Part shown: positions 8,986 through 18,232 of the stretch, in pieces
Layout of the letters: the number at the start of each line of letters is the position of its first letter
How positions within the stretch are numbered: position 1 is the first letter of the stretch
NCBI GenBank assembly: GCA_964484125.1
Contig: CAZAEK010000004.1
Coordinates: 124,001 to 188,000 of the forward strand
Reading direction: 5' to 3'
DNA length: 64,000 nucleotides
Source: DSSM01 sp964484125
Lineage (GTDB): Bacteria > Bacteroidota > Ignavibacteria > Tepidaquicellales > Tepidaquicellaceae
Notes under the pieces: model-generated
The model's input: only the letters and a program-made list of their open reading frames with translations
Told to the model about the DNA's origin: nothing
Database searches by the model: none
Position numbers and translations under genes: made by a program

Positions 8986-10491
8986 TTGAATAATTTTGCA
9001 GAAATAAATAGAAGTATCAGTAGTTTTCTTCCTGAAATATCTATAATTATAACATTATTACTTTGTCTGATAGCTGATCTGTTAATCAGGAAGAAGTCGC
9101 CTGTAGTAACATTAATTGCTATTGCGGGCTTGATAGTCTCAGCATATTTTGTATATATGCAATCAACAATACAGGAATCACTTTTCACCGGAATGTTAGT
9201 GGTTGATCCCTATGCTGTATTTTTCAAATATCTGTTTATTTTATCTTCGGTAATAGTTCTTATATTTTTTGAGTTTTCCCGGGAAATTACAGATTCAACA
9301 CATAAGAATGAATATTCATATTTGGTATTATCTCTCACCCTGGGAGCTTCCTTAATGGCATCTTCTGTAAATTTGCTGATGATGTATCTTTCTTTAGAGC
9401 TTGCAAGTTTGACTTCCTATGTTTTAGCCGGTTATTCCAAATCGGATAGAAAATCTGCAGAATCTTCAATGAAATACCTTATTTACGGAGCTGCTTCCTC
9501 GGGAATAATGCTTTATGGAATGAGTTTACTCTATGGGTTCACTGGTAGTCTTGACATATATGCAATATCAAAATATTTAGCCAGCAATCCTACACCAAAT
9601 GCATTTATTTATATCACAATGATAATGATTACTGCTGGCTTCGGATATAAGATTTCTTCGGTACCTTTTCATTTCTGGACACCTGATGTTTATGAAGGAG
9701 CTCCTACACCTGTTACAGCTTTTCTTGCTGTAACTTCTTCAGCTGCCGGTTTCTCAATTATAACAAGGTTTTTCCTTACTACATTTCTTAGCTCAAATCA
9801 ACTGGTTGATGGTGCATTTTCATTAATTGCTGGTATTCATTGGCAGGAAATTATTATTGTAATTTCAGTTGCTTCAATGATTGTTGGAAATTTTGTAGCT
9901 ATCTGGCAGAAGAGTCTGAAAAGACTTCTTGGATATTCTTCAATTGCTCAGGGAGGTTATATGCTTGCAGGACTTGTAGTAGCAGATAAGATCGGATTAA
10001 CGGCAATGCTTATTTATCTGAGCGCATATTTATTTATGAACCTTGGAGCTTTTTTTGTAACTATTCTTATAGTAAATAAACTTGGGACAGATGATATAGA
10101 AAAAATGAAAGGTCTCGGATATCGAATACCATTTTTAGGAGTGTCAATGACTGTGTTTATGCTTGCATTGTCCGGTATTCCTGCAACTGTTGGATTTATA
10201 GGCAAGTTTTATCTAGTTACAGCGCTTTTAAAACCGGGTGCCGGATACCTTTGGTTTGCAATAGTTCTGATGTTAAATAGTGTTATATCGTTATTCTTCT
10301 ATTTGAAAGTTGTAAAAAATATGTTCCTTGAAAGAGCAGAAAATCAGGAAGAATTGCAACCTATTAATTACAGCATTCAATCTTATATAGTTATTATATT
10401 GCTTTTAGTCCCAACAATATTTTTTGGAATTTATTTCGGACCTATAGTCAAGCTGGCTGAAAGTTCTGCATATTTCTTCGGAATAAAATAA
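8986..10491 (+). CDS. nuoN: NADH-quinone oxidoreductase subunit N
   Basis: Third antiporter-like subunit, adjacent to NuoK in the membrane arm. It has about 14 helices in 501 residues. Motifs include MMYLSLELASLTSYVLAGY with the conserved Glu, FHFWTPDVYEGAPTPVTAFL, and KRLLGYSSIAQGGYML. Translation starts at TTG 8986 (MNNFAEINRS); no ATG precedes the first helix. It is the last gene of the operon, followed by a possible weak terminator and then glmS. Confidence 0.95.
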   Translation: MNNFAEINRSISSFLPEISIIITLLLCLIADLLIRKKSPVVTLIAIAGLIVSAYFVYMQSTIQESLFTGMLVVDPYAVFFKYLFILSSVIVLIFFEFSREITDSTHKNEYSYLVLSLTLGASLMASSVNLLMMYLSLELASLTSYVLAGYSKSDRKSAESSMKYLIYGAASSGIMLYGMSLLYGFTGSLDIYAISKYLASNPTPNAFIYITMIMITAGFGYKISSVPFHFWTPDVYEGAPTPVTAFLAVTSSAAGFSIITRFFLTTFLSSNQLVDGAFSLIAGIHWQEIIIVISVASMIVGNFVAIWQKSLKRLLGYSSIAQGGYMLAGLVVADKIGLTAMLIYLSAYLFMNLGAFFVTILIVNKLGTDDIEKMKGLGYRIPFLGVSMTVFMLALSGIPATVGFIGKFYLVTALLKPGAGYLWFAIVLMLNSVISLFFYLKVVKNMFLERAENQEELQPINYSIQSYIVIILLLVPTIFFGIYFGPIVKLAESSAYFFGIK

Positions 10492-10510
10492 AAAGAATTT
10501 AATCACAGAA

Positions 10511-10550
10511 ATAAAAATAAGCCTTTTTTACAGGCAGGTTTTATTTATTT
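10511..10550 (+). terminator. Possible terminator after the nuo operon
   Basis: A short stem GCCT/AGGC (10521-10524 with 10532-10535) is flanked by A-rich and T-rich arms that can extend the pairing, and is followed by TTTTATTTATTT. It is weaker than the other terminators in the window, so partial read-through into glmS is possible. Confidence 0.35.
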
Positions 10551-10617
10551 AAGTACTTTAATTTTATTTACTTTATTATTAAATTATTACTTTATTAATT
10601 TAAAAAAGGGGCATAAA

Positions 10618-12456
10618 ATGTGCGGAATTGTCGGGTATATTGGGAGTAAAAATTCAATACCTGTTATAATACAGGGATTAAAGAGACTTGAATACAGAGG
10701 ATATGATTCTGCCGGTGTGTCTGTAATTAATTCAGATGGAGAATTATTAATCTATAAAAAAGCTGGTAAAGTATCACAAATGGAAGAGAGTCTTGACCTT
10801 AACAAATTTTTTGGGAATATAGGTATAGGTCATACGAGATGGGCTACTCACGGTGAGCCAAATGATATTAATGCACACCCGCATATTGATTTTGACGGTA
10901 ACATTGTGATTGTGCATAATGGTATAATTGAAAATTATAAGGCAATTAAAAAAAGACTGAGTATAGAAGGTTTTGAATTTCAGACAGAAACTGATACTGA
11001 AATTCTCGCCGATTTAATTAATTTTAATTACAGAAGAACAAAAGATTTTGAAACTGCAGTAAGGTTATCTCTTGCAGAAGTTGAAGGTACTTACGGTTTA
11101 GCATGTTTATGCAAAACGGAGCCGGATAAACTTGTAGTTGCACGTAAAGGAAGTCCGCTTTTAATAGGTGTCGGAGATAATGAAACAATAGTATCTTCAG
11201 ATGCAGCAGCAGTTATAAGTTATACAAAACACGTAATATATCTTGAAGATGGAGAGATGGCTGTAATTACAAGAAACGGATATCAGTTAAAAACTATAGA
11301 AGATAAAGAAATATTACGTGACACAGAAGTTCTTGATTTAATGCTTGAGGAAATAGAAAAAGGCGGATATGATCATTTCATGTTAAAAGAGATTTGCGAA
11401 CAACCAGATACAATACAAAATACATACAGGGGCAGAATTAACTTTGATACAGGGATTGCAAAACTTGGAGGACTTGATTCAGTACTTGATAAGATAGTAA
11501 ACGCAGAGAGATTTATTATAACTGCATGTGGCACTGCCTGGCATGCAGGATTAGTAGGTGAATATATGATTGAGCAATATTGCAGAGTGCCTGTTGAAGT
11601 AGAGTATGCTTCTGAATTCCGATATAGAAAACCGATAATATCTCCAAAGGATATAGTAATAGCAATAAGCCAAAGTGGAGAAACTCTTGATACTTTAGCT
11701 GCTTTACGCGAGGCAAAAAAATGCGGAGCAACGACAGTTGGAATAGTTAATGTTATTGGAAGTACAATAGCACGTGAAGTAGATGCCGGGACTTATATAC
11801 ACGCCGGTCCCGAAATTGGTGTGGCTTCTACAAAAGCATTCACATCTCAGATTATGTCGCTTGCACTGATTACTATGATGCTTGCGAGATATAAAAGTTC
11901 AGTTTCTGATTCGTTCCTAATTGAATTAGCGAGAGATCTTCAAACACTTCCAATGAAAATAACGAAAATGGTTGAAATGAAGGATAATTATAAACAGGTT
12001 GCTGAAAGTTTTAAAGAAGCAAAAAACTTTTTATATCTTGGAAGAGGAATAAATTTTCCTGTAGCTCTTGAGGGCGCTTTAAAGCTAAAGGAAATTTCGT
12101 ATATACACGCCGAAGGATATCCTGCTGCAGAAATGAAACACGGGCCAATAGCTTTAATAGATGAAGATATGCCTGTGGTTTTTGTTGCACCACGTGACTC
12201 TACTTATGAAAAAATAATTTCCAATATAGAAGAAGTGAGAGCCCGTAAAGGTAGGATAATTGCTATAGCACACGAAGATGATGAGAATATAAAGAACTAT
12301 GCAGATTTTATTTTGCCTGTTCCAAAATCAGCTCCGCTTTTTGCACCAATACTGAATATTATTCCTTTACAATTCTTATCTTATTATATAGCAGTTATGC
12401 GTGGATGTAATGTTGACCAGCCAAGGAATCTGGCTAAGAGTGTTACTGTTGAATAA
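10618..12456 (+). CDS. glmS: Glutamine--fructose-6-phosphate aminotransferase (isomerizing)
   Basis: Makes glucosamine-6-phosphate from fructose-6-phosphate and glutamine, the first step toward UDP-GlcNAc for peptidoglycan and lipopolysaccharide. The N-terminal glutaminase domain begins MCGIVGYIG, with Cys as residue 2 acting as nucleophile after Met removal. It continues with RWATHGEP and HNGIIENY. Two SIS sugar-isomerase domains follow (TACGTAWHAG, SQSGETLDTLAALREAK). The C terminus DQPRNLAKSVTVE is the family ending. The 612-residue length is normal. AAGGGG sits just upstream of the ATG. No glmS ribozyme-sized leader fits in the 126 bases before the gene. Confidence 0.97.
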   Translation: MCGIVGYIGSKNSIPVIIQGLKRLEYRGYDSAGVSVINSDGELLIYKKAGKVSQMEESLDLNKFFGNIGIGHTRWATHGEPNDINAHPHIDFDGNIVIVHNGIIENYKAIKKRLSIEGFEFQTETDTEILADLINFNYRRTKDFETAVRLSLAEVEGTYGLACLCKTEPDKLVVARKGSPLLIGVGDNETIVSSDAAAVISYTKHVIYLEDGEMAVITRNGYQLKTIEDKEILRDTEVLDLMLEEIEKGGYDHFMLKEICEQPDTIQNTYRGRINFDTGIAKLGGLDSVLDKIVNAERFIITACGTAWHAGLVGEYMIEQYCRVPVEVEYASEFRYRKPIISPKDIVIAISQSGETLDTLAALREAKKCGATTVGIVNVIGSTIAREVDAGTYIHAGPEIGVASTKAFTSQIMSLALITMMLARYKSSVSDSFLIELARDLQTLPMKITKMVEMKDNYKQVAESFKEAKNFLYLGRGINFPVALEGALKLKEISYIHAEGYPAAEMKHGPIALIDEDMPVVFVAPRDSTYEKIISNIEEVRARKGRIIAIAHEDDENIKNYADFILPVPKSAPLFAPILNIIPLQFLSYYIAVMRGCNVDQPRNLAKSVTVE

Positions 12457-12523
12457 ATACAGAAAAATTACTCCCTGAGTTAAGTTTACTTTTAATTTAT
12501 CTTCAGTTTCTTTTCTTATAGCA

Positions 12524-12546
12524 ATCTCATTTCTGAGATCTTTTGT
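12524..12546 (+). terminator. Weak terminator after glmS
   Basis: A six-base-pair stem ATCTCA/TGAGAT with loop TTTC is followed by CTTTTGTCCTTT in the gap between convergent genes. The stem is AT-rich and short, so the call is tentative. Confidence 0.35.
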
Positions 12547-12550
12547 CCTT

Positions 12551-14056
12551 TCATTGATCTTTAAAAATTTTATAGAAATTCATATTTTTCCCGCCCAAAT
12601 TTAAATTATTTTCTACATATATTGAATGAATAAACTGAATACGATTTCCAAGCGTAACCGTTAAATCAGGATACCATTCATCAAAGATAATAAGGTAATC
12701 AGCATTCTTTGTATTGAGGTAACTTATCAGAGAGTCGTTTTTTTGTTTATTCGAAAGATTTTTATATTTAAGTATATCAGGGGTTACCAAACCTTCCATG
12801 TCAATAATATAAGAATTTGTATAGTATCCAATTGCGCCAATGTCGTTTAATGCAATCTTAGAGTTATTTGTAGTGTTAGCATTAATCCATTTAACGGCCT
12901 GAATGTGCATTGATGAAATATTAGAAACAAAAATTCCGTTATCAATTGCAATTTTTATAAAATACGGGAATGAGAACAATAATATTGCAATCAGAAAATA
13001 TTTTTTTAATTTCTGTGTGAAATTCCTGAAAAAAGAATAATTATAAATTAAATATATAGCGATTATCAATAATAAGGCGAAATCAGGAATAAAATATCTG
13101 CCATAATGACGTGAATTAGGGAATATAAATAATGAAAATAAAAAGTGGACTATAAAATAAATAACCGGAATTAAAACAGGATTGGATTTTTTATCACGTA
13201 AGAATTTTAAAAGAATTGAAAATAGTCCGGTTAAAGCAAATAATAATACAAAAACGTTATCCCTCGAAAAAAATACAATAGTCTTTTTCAGGAAATCCAA
13301 ACTTTGATTTTCAGAGTATATTTTATTAACCCCTTTAAAAGTATTTGGAAATGGGCTTCCGTTTGTATAAAATGAAAATACAACATAAGGAGATGCCAGA
13401 ATGAGAAAAATTATAAAAGCAAATAATATTTTCGTAAAAGATTTTAAGGATTTTTTTATATATAGTAAATTATAAATATCTTTTATCAGCAACAGTGAAG
13501 CTAAAAGAAATCCCTCAGGCCTGGTATTTACAAGCAGTCCGCAAAGAATCCATTTTAAATATAAAAGAGAATCTCTGTTTAATAAATCAACATAAATTGC
13601 AGTTAAAAGTAATAAAATAAAAAGAGAAGTTTCCATACCTGAAGATGAAATGAAGGCAATTCTTCCGGTAAAGAGAAAAAGCAAGGAAGATAAAAGTGCT
13701 AAATAGCCATTGTCTTCTGAGGTAATGAAGTAAATTATTTTATAAATTGTTAATGCTGATAAGATATAAAAAAACCATGAAAAAAATATAGCATTGAATA
13801 AAAATCCTTTATTTAAGAATCCGCTAATGCCTATTAATATTACCCACAATGGAGAGGTTGAGCCGGCAACAGGTTCGTTAATATTATACTGAAAAAAATA
13901 TCCATTTGAAAAATTGTTTGCAAATTTAAGGTGAATATAAGTATCGTCTAAAGGTGCACTCCTATAGCCATCATTGATATAGTATATTACTGCTTCATAA
14001 ATAATAACAGAGAGAAGACCTGCAATAAATATTAATATCAGATGAGATTTTTTCAA
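12551..14056 (-). CDS. Membrane glycosyltransferase of the GT-C superfamily
   Basis: Polytopic inner-membrane protein of 501 residues with about ten hydrophobic helices. After the first helix it has a periplasmic loop with DDTYIHLKFANN and, further on, GSTSPLW. This DD...G.TSPLW layout is typical of GT-C enzymes that use lipid-linked sugars. The C-terminal soluble part has NDIGAIGYYTNSYIIDMEGL, also common in these proteins. The donor and acceptor cannot be read from the sequence. It is convergent with glmS and lies 31 bases downstream of an M14 peptidase gene on the same strand, so the two could be cotranscribed. Confidence 0.7.
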   Translation of the reverse strand: MKKSHLILIFIAGLLSVIIYEAVIYYINDGYRSAPLDDTYIHLKFANNFSNGYFFQYNINEPVAGSTSPLWVILIGISGFLNKGFLFNAIFFSWFFYILSALTIYKIIYFITSEDNGYLALLSSLLFLFTGRIAFISSSGMETSLFILLLLTAIYVDLLNRDSLLYLKWILCGLLVNTRPEGFLLASLLLIKDIYNLLYIKKSLKSFTKILFAFIIFLILASPYVVFSFYTNGSPFPNTFKGVNKIYSENQSLDFLKKTIVFFSRDNVFVLLFALTGLFSILLKFLRDKKSNPVLIPVIYFIVHFLFSLFIFPNSRHYGRYFIPDFALLLIIAIYLIYNYSFFRNFTQKLKKYFLIAILLFSFPYFIKIAIDNGIFVSNISSMHIQAVKWINANTTNNSKIALNDIGAIGYYTNSYIIDMEGLVTPDILKYKNLSNKQKNDSLISYLNTKNADYLIIFDEWYPDLTVTLGNRIQFIHSIYVENNLNLGGKNMNFYKIFKDQ

Positions 14057-14087
14057 TATAAGTGGTAATTCATTTAATAGACGAAAA

Positions 14088-15854
14088 TTATTTTGTAATT
14101 ATCATTTTCCTTGTATCTGAAAAATCATTTGAGATTAATCTATAAAAATATATTCCACTTGAAAGTTCTGTTGCGTCTATTGATATTTCGTAGCTACCTG
14201 GATTCAGTAATTCATTTAAGATAGTTGAGACTTTTTTACCGCTTATATCAAAAATTTCAAGTTTAGTATATCCCTGTTTTAAAATCCGGAATCTGACATT
14301 AGTAATTGCATTGAAAGGGTTTGGATAATTTTGCTCCAGATAATAATCATTAACTACCATATTTTCTCTTCTGATATTCGTTGGGTTTGGAGCAAGCTGA
14401 ACATTCAAAATTGTAGTTGAATCATATTTTGCATAAACATTATTTATTATTTTTGGTATATGATTAGGAGCAGTGAATTTCAGACTGTAAGTCCCGGTCG
14501 CAATCATTCTGTGATAATCCCCACATACAGAATCTGAAAAAACAAACGTAGAATCATTTTGCCCAATTACATATACTTTAGCTTTTAATGGTAACCCTGA
14601 AACTGAATCTGTTACTATTCCTCTGATTCCAAATAAAGTTTCTTCAATATAGTTAAAAAATGATTTATTATGATATTGCCAATGCACCGGCAACTGAGAA
14701 GGATTCAGGAATTTTGTATTAGAAATTTCAAAAGTTACTTCTCTGCCTCCTTTGAAGAAAGTCATATAATCCTGTCTTCCGCCTGCAACAGAGTACCAGG
14801 CATAACCATTTGTTACGCCGGGTATATTAGGATAACCATATAAATCATCCATATATGTAGATGGTGAAAATGCGTGAACGGTGTCAACATAATCTTTACA
14901 TATTTTAATGAACCATAAATCGTCAGGATGCAGGGCAGATTTGCAATCCCAGGGATAATTTGCTACTTCAGCGCCGCCGTGGAAATTACCTGACAATGTA
15001 AAATTGTATTGAGACATTAAATTCATCATAGCTATAGTCTCGGGTTGCCATGTCCCTGTAGGATTCGGTCCTGCAACAGGATCCGGAAAATTTCTGTTTA
15101 AATCTTTTCCGTTCCAGTTATAGCGTGTTGGATTATTTAATAAATCTGTATTCCTGTATGAGCCATCAGGATTTGCATTTGGATTTATCCATATCTCACA
15201 ATTTTTTACAAGTTTTGTAATTTTGGGGTCAGAACCATAACCTTTCAGTAAAGTGTCAATTAGTCTGAGCATTAAAACAAAACCAGTAGTCTCGTCACCA
15301 TGAATAGTAGATGAAAACATAAAACGTGGTTTCGGTTTCCTGAAGTTTACACTATCGCTGATTTTAGCAAAAAGAATCTTTTTACCTAATACTGTATTTC
15401 CTGCATCAACAATCTGGCATAATCCGGGATAAGATGTCTGAAACTGATTCATCATAGCTACATACCCTGAATAAGTAGGATAAACATCCCAGGCTGCCAT
15501 AATTTCGTCAGGATTACTACTTGACTTAAGCTGAAAATCCGGTTTGCCCGGATGTTTTAGTAACTGGAACTGTAAATTGAGCTTAAGAAAGTTATTAAAT
15601 TCATCGCGGTTTGCATAAGCGAAAACCTCATAACCAATTAAAAGGTCTTTTACATAATCAATTGAAATGATACGGGATAAATTATTTAAATCTGATCTTC
15701 CCGGAACTGTAAATTTAAAATAAATTTCTCCCTTTTCTAAAAATCCTTTTTCAATATTTTCTTTTTGAGACTCATAATCGAAAATAATCTGGCTGTAAGA
15801 ATTTACTCCGAAAGTTATAATTACTAAAAAAATTACTGTAAAAAATGATTTCAT
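14088..15854 (-). CDS. Secreted M14 zinc carboxypeptidase with T9SS sorting domain
   Basis: Extracellular metallocarboxypeptidase. A signal peptide covers about residues 1-21. The M14 catalytic domain spans about residues 120-410: STIHGDETTG supplies the HxxE zinc ligands, NFHGGAE a third His, and GREVTFEISNTKF the catalytic Glu. A carboxypeptidase regulatory-like beta domain follows (IRGIVTDSVSGLPLKAKVYV). The last 80 or so residues are a T9SS type A sorting domain starting NYPNPFN. Substrate preference cannot be read. A TATTTTTG -7 box lies 39 bases upstream of the start. Confidence 0.9.
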   Translation of the reverse strand: MKSFFTVIFLVIITFGVNSYSQIIFDYESQKENIEKGFLEKGEIYFKFTVPGRSDLNNLSRIISIDYVKDLLIGYEVFAYANRDEFNNFLKLNLQFQLLKHPGKPDFQLKSSSNPDEIMAAWDVYPTYSGYVAMMNQFQTSYPGLCQIVDAGNTVLGKKILFAKISDSVNFRKPKPRFMFSSTIHGDETTGFVLMLRLIDTLLKGYGSDPKITKLVKNCEIWINPNANPDGSYRNTDLLNNPTRYNWNGKDLNRNFPDPVAGPNPTGTWQPETIAMMNLMSQYNFTLSGNFHGGAEVANYPWDCKSALHPDDLWFIKICKDYVDTVHAFSPSTYMDDLYGYPNIPGVTNGYAWYSVAGGRQDYMTFFKGGREVTFEISNTKFLNPSQLPVHWQYHNKSFFNYIEETLFGIRGIVTDSVSGLPLKAKVYVIGQNDSTFVFSDSVCGDYHRMIATGTYSLKFTAPNHIPKIINNVYAKYDSTTILNVQLAPNPTNIRRENMVVNDYYLEQNYPNPFNAITNVRFRILKQGYTKLEIFDISGKKVSTILNELLNPGSYEISIDATELSSGIYFYRLISNDFSDTRKMIITK

Positions 15855-15892
15855 ACTTAATTAGATAGTATATTAATTTGTTTAAATAATTA

Positions 15893-15900
15893 CAAAAATA
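15893..15900 (-). promoter_or_regulatory. Putative -7 box (TATTTTTG) for the M14 peptidase gene
   Basis: An exact match to the Bacteroidota consensus TAnnTTTG on the minus strand, 39 bases before the ATG at 15854. No clear TTTG -33 box is seen at the right distance, so only the -7 element is claimed. Confidence 0.35.
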
Positions 15901-15976
15901 GTTAATTAATTGTTTTAATATAATATATATTTTATAACCCTAATGTATTTATAAATCAATAATTTGGTAAAATTTA

Positions 15977-15984
15977 TACATTTG
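15977..15984 (+). promoter_or_regulatory. Putative -7 box (TACATTTG) for atpDC
   Basis: An exact TAnnTTTG match in the AT-rich divergent intergenic region, 60 bases before the atpD start. There is no -33 TTTG at 19-21 bases spacing. The resulting leader would be about 55 bases. Confidence 0.35.
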
Positions 15985-16044
15985 AAAAAATAAATAAAAT
16001 AATTAAATTACAGTTTATTACAAAATAAAAAATCTTTCGAATTA

Positions 16045-17469
16045 ATGACAAATAGTGCTATAAATAAAGGGAAAATTATACAGGTCATCGGACCGGTTGT
16101 AGATGTTGATTTTTCTGAAGGTAAATTACCTGAAATCAATAATTCACTTCAAATCAGACGCAAAAACACAGAAGGTGTTGAAGAAATACTTATCACTGAA
16201 GTACAACAGCACTTAGGTGAATCAATTGTAAGATCTGTAGCTATGGACAGTACTGACGGATTAGTAAGAGGTATGGAGGTAATAGATACTGGCGAACCTA
16301 TAATGATACCTGTTGGTCAGGAAATACTCGGAAGACTAATAAATGTAACAGGAGATCCTATAGATGGAAAAGGCGATATAAAAACAGAAATTAAGTATCC
16401 AATCCACAGACCTGCTCCTAAATTTGAAGATTTATCAACAAACAGGGAAATGTTTGAAACAGGAATCAAAGTTATTGACTTAATTGCACCATATACGAAA
16501 GGCGGAAAAACCGGTTTGTTTGGCGGTGCAGGAGTAGGAAAAACTGTATTGATTCAGGAACTTATTCATAATATTGCAAAATATCACGATGGATATTCAG
16601 TCTTTGCAGGTGTCGGTGAAAGAACAAGAGAGGGAAATGACTTATATCTTGAGATGAAAGAATCGGGTGTTTTAAAAAATACTTCTTTGGTATTCGGACA
16701 GATGAATGAACCCCCGGGTGCAAGACAAAGAGTTGGGCTTACAGGTCTAACTGTTGCTGAGTATTTCCGAGATGAACTTGGCAAAGATGTTCTATTATTC
16801 ATTGATAATATTTTCAGATTTACTCAAGCCGGTTCAGAAGTATCAGCCCTATTAGGCAGAATGCCCTCTGCTGTAGGTTATCAACCAACACTTGCAAGTG
16901 AGATGGGTGCTTTACAGGAGAGAATAACTTCTACCAAGAAAGGTTCTGTAACTTCAATCCAGGCAATTTATGTACCTGCAGATGACTATACTGACCCTGC
17001 ACCTGCAACTACATTTGCTCACCTTGATGCAACAACAGAATTATCAAGAAAAATATTTGAAATTGGTATTTATCCTGCTGTTGATCCGCTCACTTCATCT
17101 TCGAGAATTCTTGACCCATTGGTAGTTGGCGATGAACATTATAATGTTGCACAGGATGTTAAGAGGGTACTTCAAAATTATAAAGATTTACAGGATATTA
17201 TTAATATTCTTGGTATAGACGAATTATCTGATGAAGATAAACTCACAGTATCGAGGGCAAGAAAAATTCAAAGATTTCTATCCCAACCTTTCCACGTTGC
17301 GGAAGTATTTACCAATAAACCTGGTAAATATGTAAAACTCGAAGATACCATAAAAGGATTTAAAGGAATTGTTAATGGTGAATATGACGATCTGCCTGAA
17401 CAAGCATTTTTACTTGTAGGCACTATTGAAGATGCAATAGAAAAAGCAAAAGAACTTAAATCTTCTTAA
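16045..17469 (+). CDS. atpD: ATP synthase F1 subunit beta
   Basis: Catalytic subunit of the F1Fo ATP synthase. The P-loop GGAGVGKTVLIQEL, the GERTREGNDLY segment with the catalytic Glu, the Walker B region VLLFIDNIFRFTQAG, and the DELSEED-like ILGIDELSDEDK are all present. At 474 residues it is full length. It is followed after 3 bases by atpC, and no other atp gene is nearby. A separate atpDC pair is the arrangement known in Chlorobi and many Bacteroidota; the alpha, gamma, delta and Fo genes must lie elsewhere. Confidence 0.98.
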   Translation: MTNSAINKGKIIQVIGPVVDVDFSEGKLPEINNSLQIRRKNTEGVEEILITEVQQHLGESIVRSVAMDSTDGLVRGMEVIDTGEPIMIPVGQEILGRLINVTGDPIDGKGDIKTEIKYPIHRPAPKFEDLSTNREMFETGIKVIDLIAPYTKGGKTGLFGGAGVGKTVLIQELIHNIAKYHDGYSVFAGVGERTREGNDLYLEMKESGVLKNTSLVFGQMNEPPGARQRVGLTGLTVAEYFRDELGKDVLLFIDNIFRFTQAGSEVSALLGRMPSAVGYQPTLASEMGALQERITSTKKGSVTSIQAIYVPADDYTDPAPATTFAHLDATTELSRKIFEIGIYPAVDPLTSSSRILDPLVVGDEHYNVAQDVKRVLQNYKDLQDIINILGIDELSDEDKLTVSRARKIQRFLSQPFHVAEVFTNKPGKYVKLEDTIKGFKGIVNGEYDDLPEQAFLLVGTIEDAIEKAKELKSS

Positions 17470-17472
17470 AAA

Positions 17473-17877
17473 TTGGATAAATTATTTAATCTCGAAATAG
17501 TAGGGCCAGGTAAGCAGATATATTCCGGAAAAGTTATTTCTGTAACAGCTCCCGGTGCATTGGGAGAGTTTCAGATTCTTTTTAACCACGCTGCAATGGT
17601 TTCAAATTTAGTTAATGGCAGGTTGAAAATTATTGACTCTGAAAACAAAGAAATATTATTTGCTTTGAACGGTGGAATTCTCGAAGTAAGAAATAATAAT
17701 GTTTCGATTTTAGCTGAGTCAATTTTTTCCCCTGAAGAAATTAACATTGAAGAAGTATCCTTAAAATTAGAGAATGCAAAATCAGAATTAAAGAAAATAG
17801 GTACTGATAAAGAATTACTGTTTGAAGAAATTGCAAGGGCAAAGACACAATTAAAGATTGCCGGTAAGAAATTATAG
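17473..17877 (+). CDS. atpC: ATP synthase F1 subunit epsilon
   Basis: Central-stalk subunit that couples rotation and restrains ATP hydrolysis. The N-terminal beta-sandwich shows the family pattern LEIVGPGKQIYSGKVISVTAPGxxGEFQIL. A two-helix C-terminal domain follows from about residue 90 (EEINIEEVSLKLENAKSEL). It starts with TTG at 17473, immediately after the atpD stop. Length is 134 residues, as expected. Confidence 0.95.
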   Translation: MDKLFNLEIVGPGKQIYSGKVISVTAPGALGEFQILFNHAAMVSNLVNGRLKIIDSENKEILFALNGGILEVRNNNVSILAESIFSPEEINIEEVSLKLENAKSELKKIGTDKELLFEEIARAKTQLKIAGKKL

Positions 17878-17924
17878 TTCTGTTTTGTTGTCTTGAATAA
17901 AATGCACAATTTTATTAACTTACA

Positions 17925-17932
17925 TATCTTTG
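17925..17932 (+). promoter_or_regulatory. Putative -7 box (TATCTTTG) for tRNA-Lys
   Basis: An exact TAnnTTTG match ends 10 bases before the first base of the tRNA-Lys gene, a position expected for a promoter of a tRNA with almost no leader. No good -33 TTTG is present at consensus spacing. Confidence 0.5.
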
Positions 17933-17942
17933 TAAAAATTTT

Positions 17943-18014
17943 GGGGATGTAGCTCAGGGGTAGAGCAATTGCCTTTTAAGCAATGGGTCGGAGGTTCGAT
18001 TCCTCCCATCCTCA
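17943..18014 (+). tRNA. tRNA-Lys (anticodon TTT)
   Basis: A 72-base cloverleaf folds completely. The acceptor stem GGGGATG pairs with CATCCTC, with one G-T pair. The D stem is GCTC/GAGC. The anticodon stem ATTGC/GCAAT encloses CTTTTAA, giving TTT, which reads AAA and AAG. The T stem GGAGG/CCTCC has the loop TTCGATT. The discriminator base is A and CCA is not encoded. A strong terminator follows after 11 bases. Confidence 0.97.
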
Positions 18015-18025
18015 CAAAATCTGAA

Positions 18026-18057
18026 AGTCCTCAGGAAAATTCCTGGGGACTTTTTTT
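18026..18057 (+). terminator. Rho-independent terminator after tRNA-Lys
   Basis: Twelve base pairs, AGTCCTCAGGAA with TTCCTGGGGACT including one T-G pair, are followed by seven T residues. It ends the atpDC/tRNA-Lys segment. Confidence 0.85.
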
Positions 18058-18232
18058 AGTTATTATTTTAATATAGGATATTATATTTTATTTAATTATT
18101 TTTAATAAATGAATTTATACTCGTTTCGGTTTTTTAAAGTTTTTAAAAAAAGGGAAACATTTATTTTTTTGTTTAATAATAAAACAATAATATGAATAAG
18201 AGTAATCTAAAAATTATAAAAAGGGGTTAAAA

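Noticed and set aside
10492..10617. glmS ribozyme or riboswitch before glmS
   Set aside because: Only 126 AT-rich bases are available and none of the ribozyme's conserved core is seen.
18192..18230. 12-codon leader ORF (MNKSNLKIIKRG) ending 2 bases before the kinase ATG
   Set aside because: It overlaps the AAGGGG site and could couple translation, but it has no ribosome-binding site, no regulatory codon run and no hairpin pair, so it is most likely chance.
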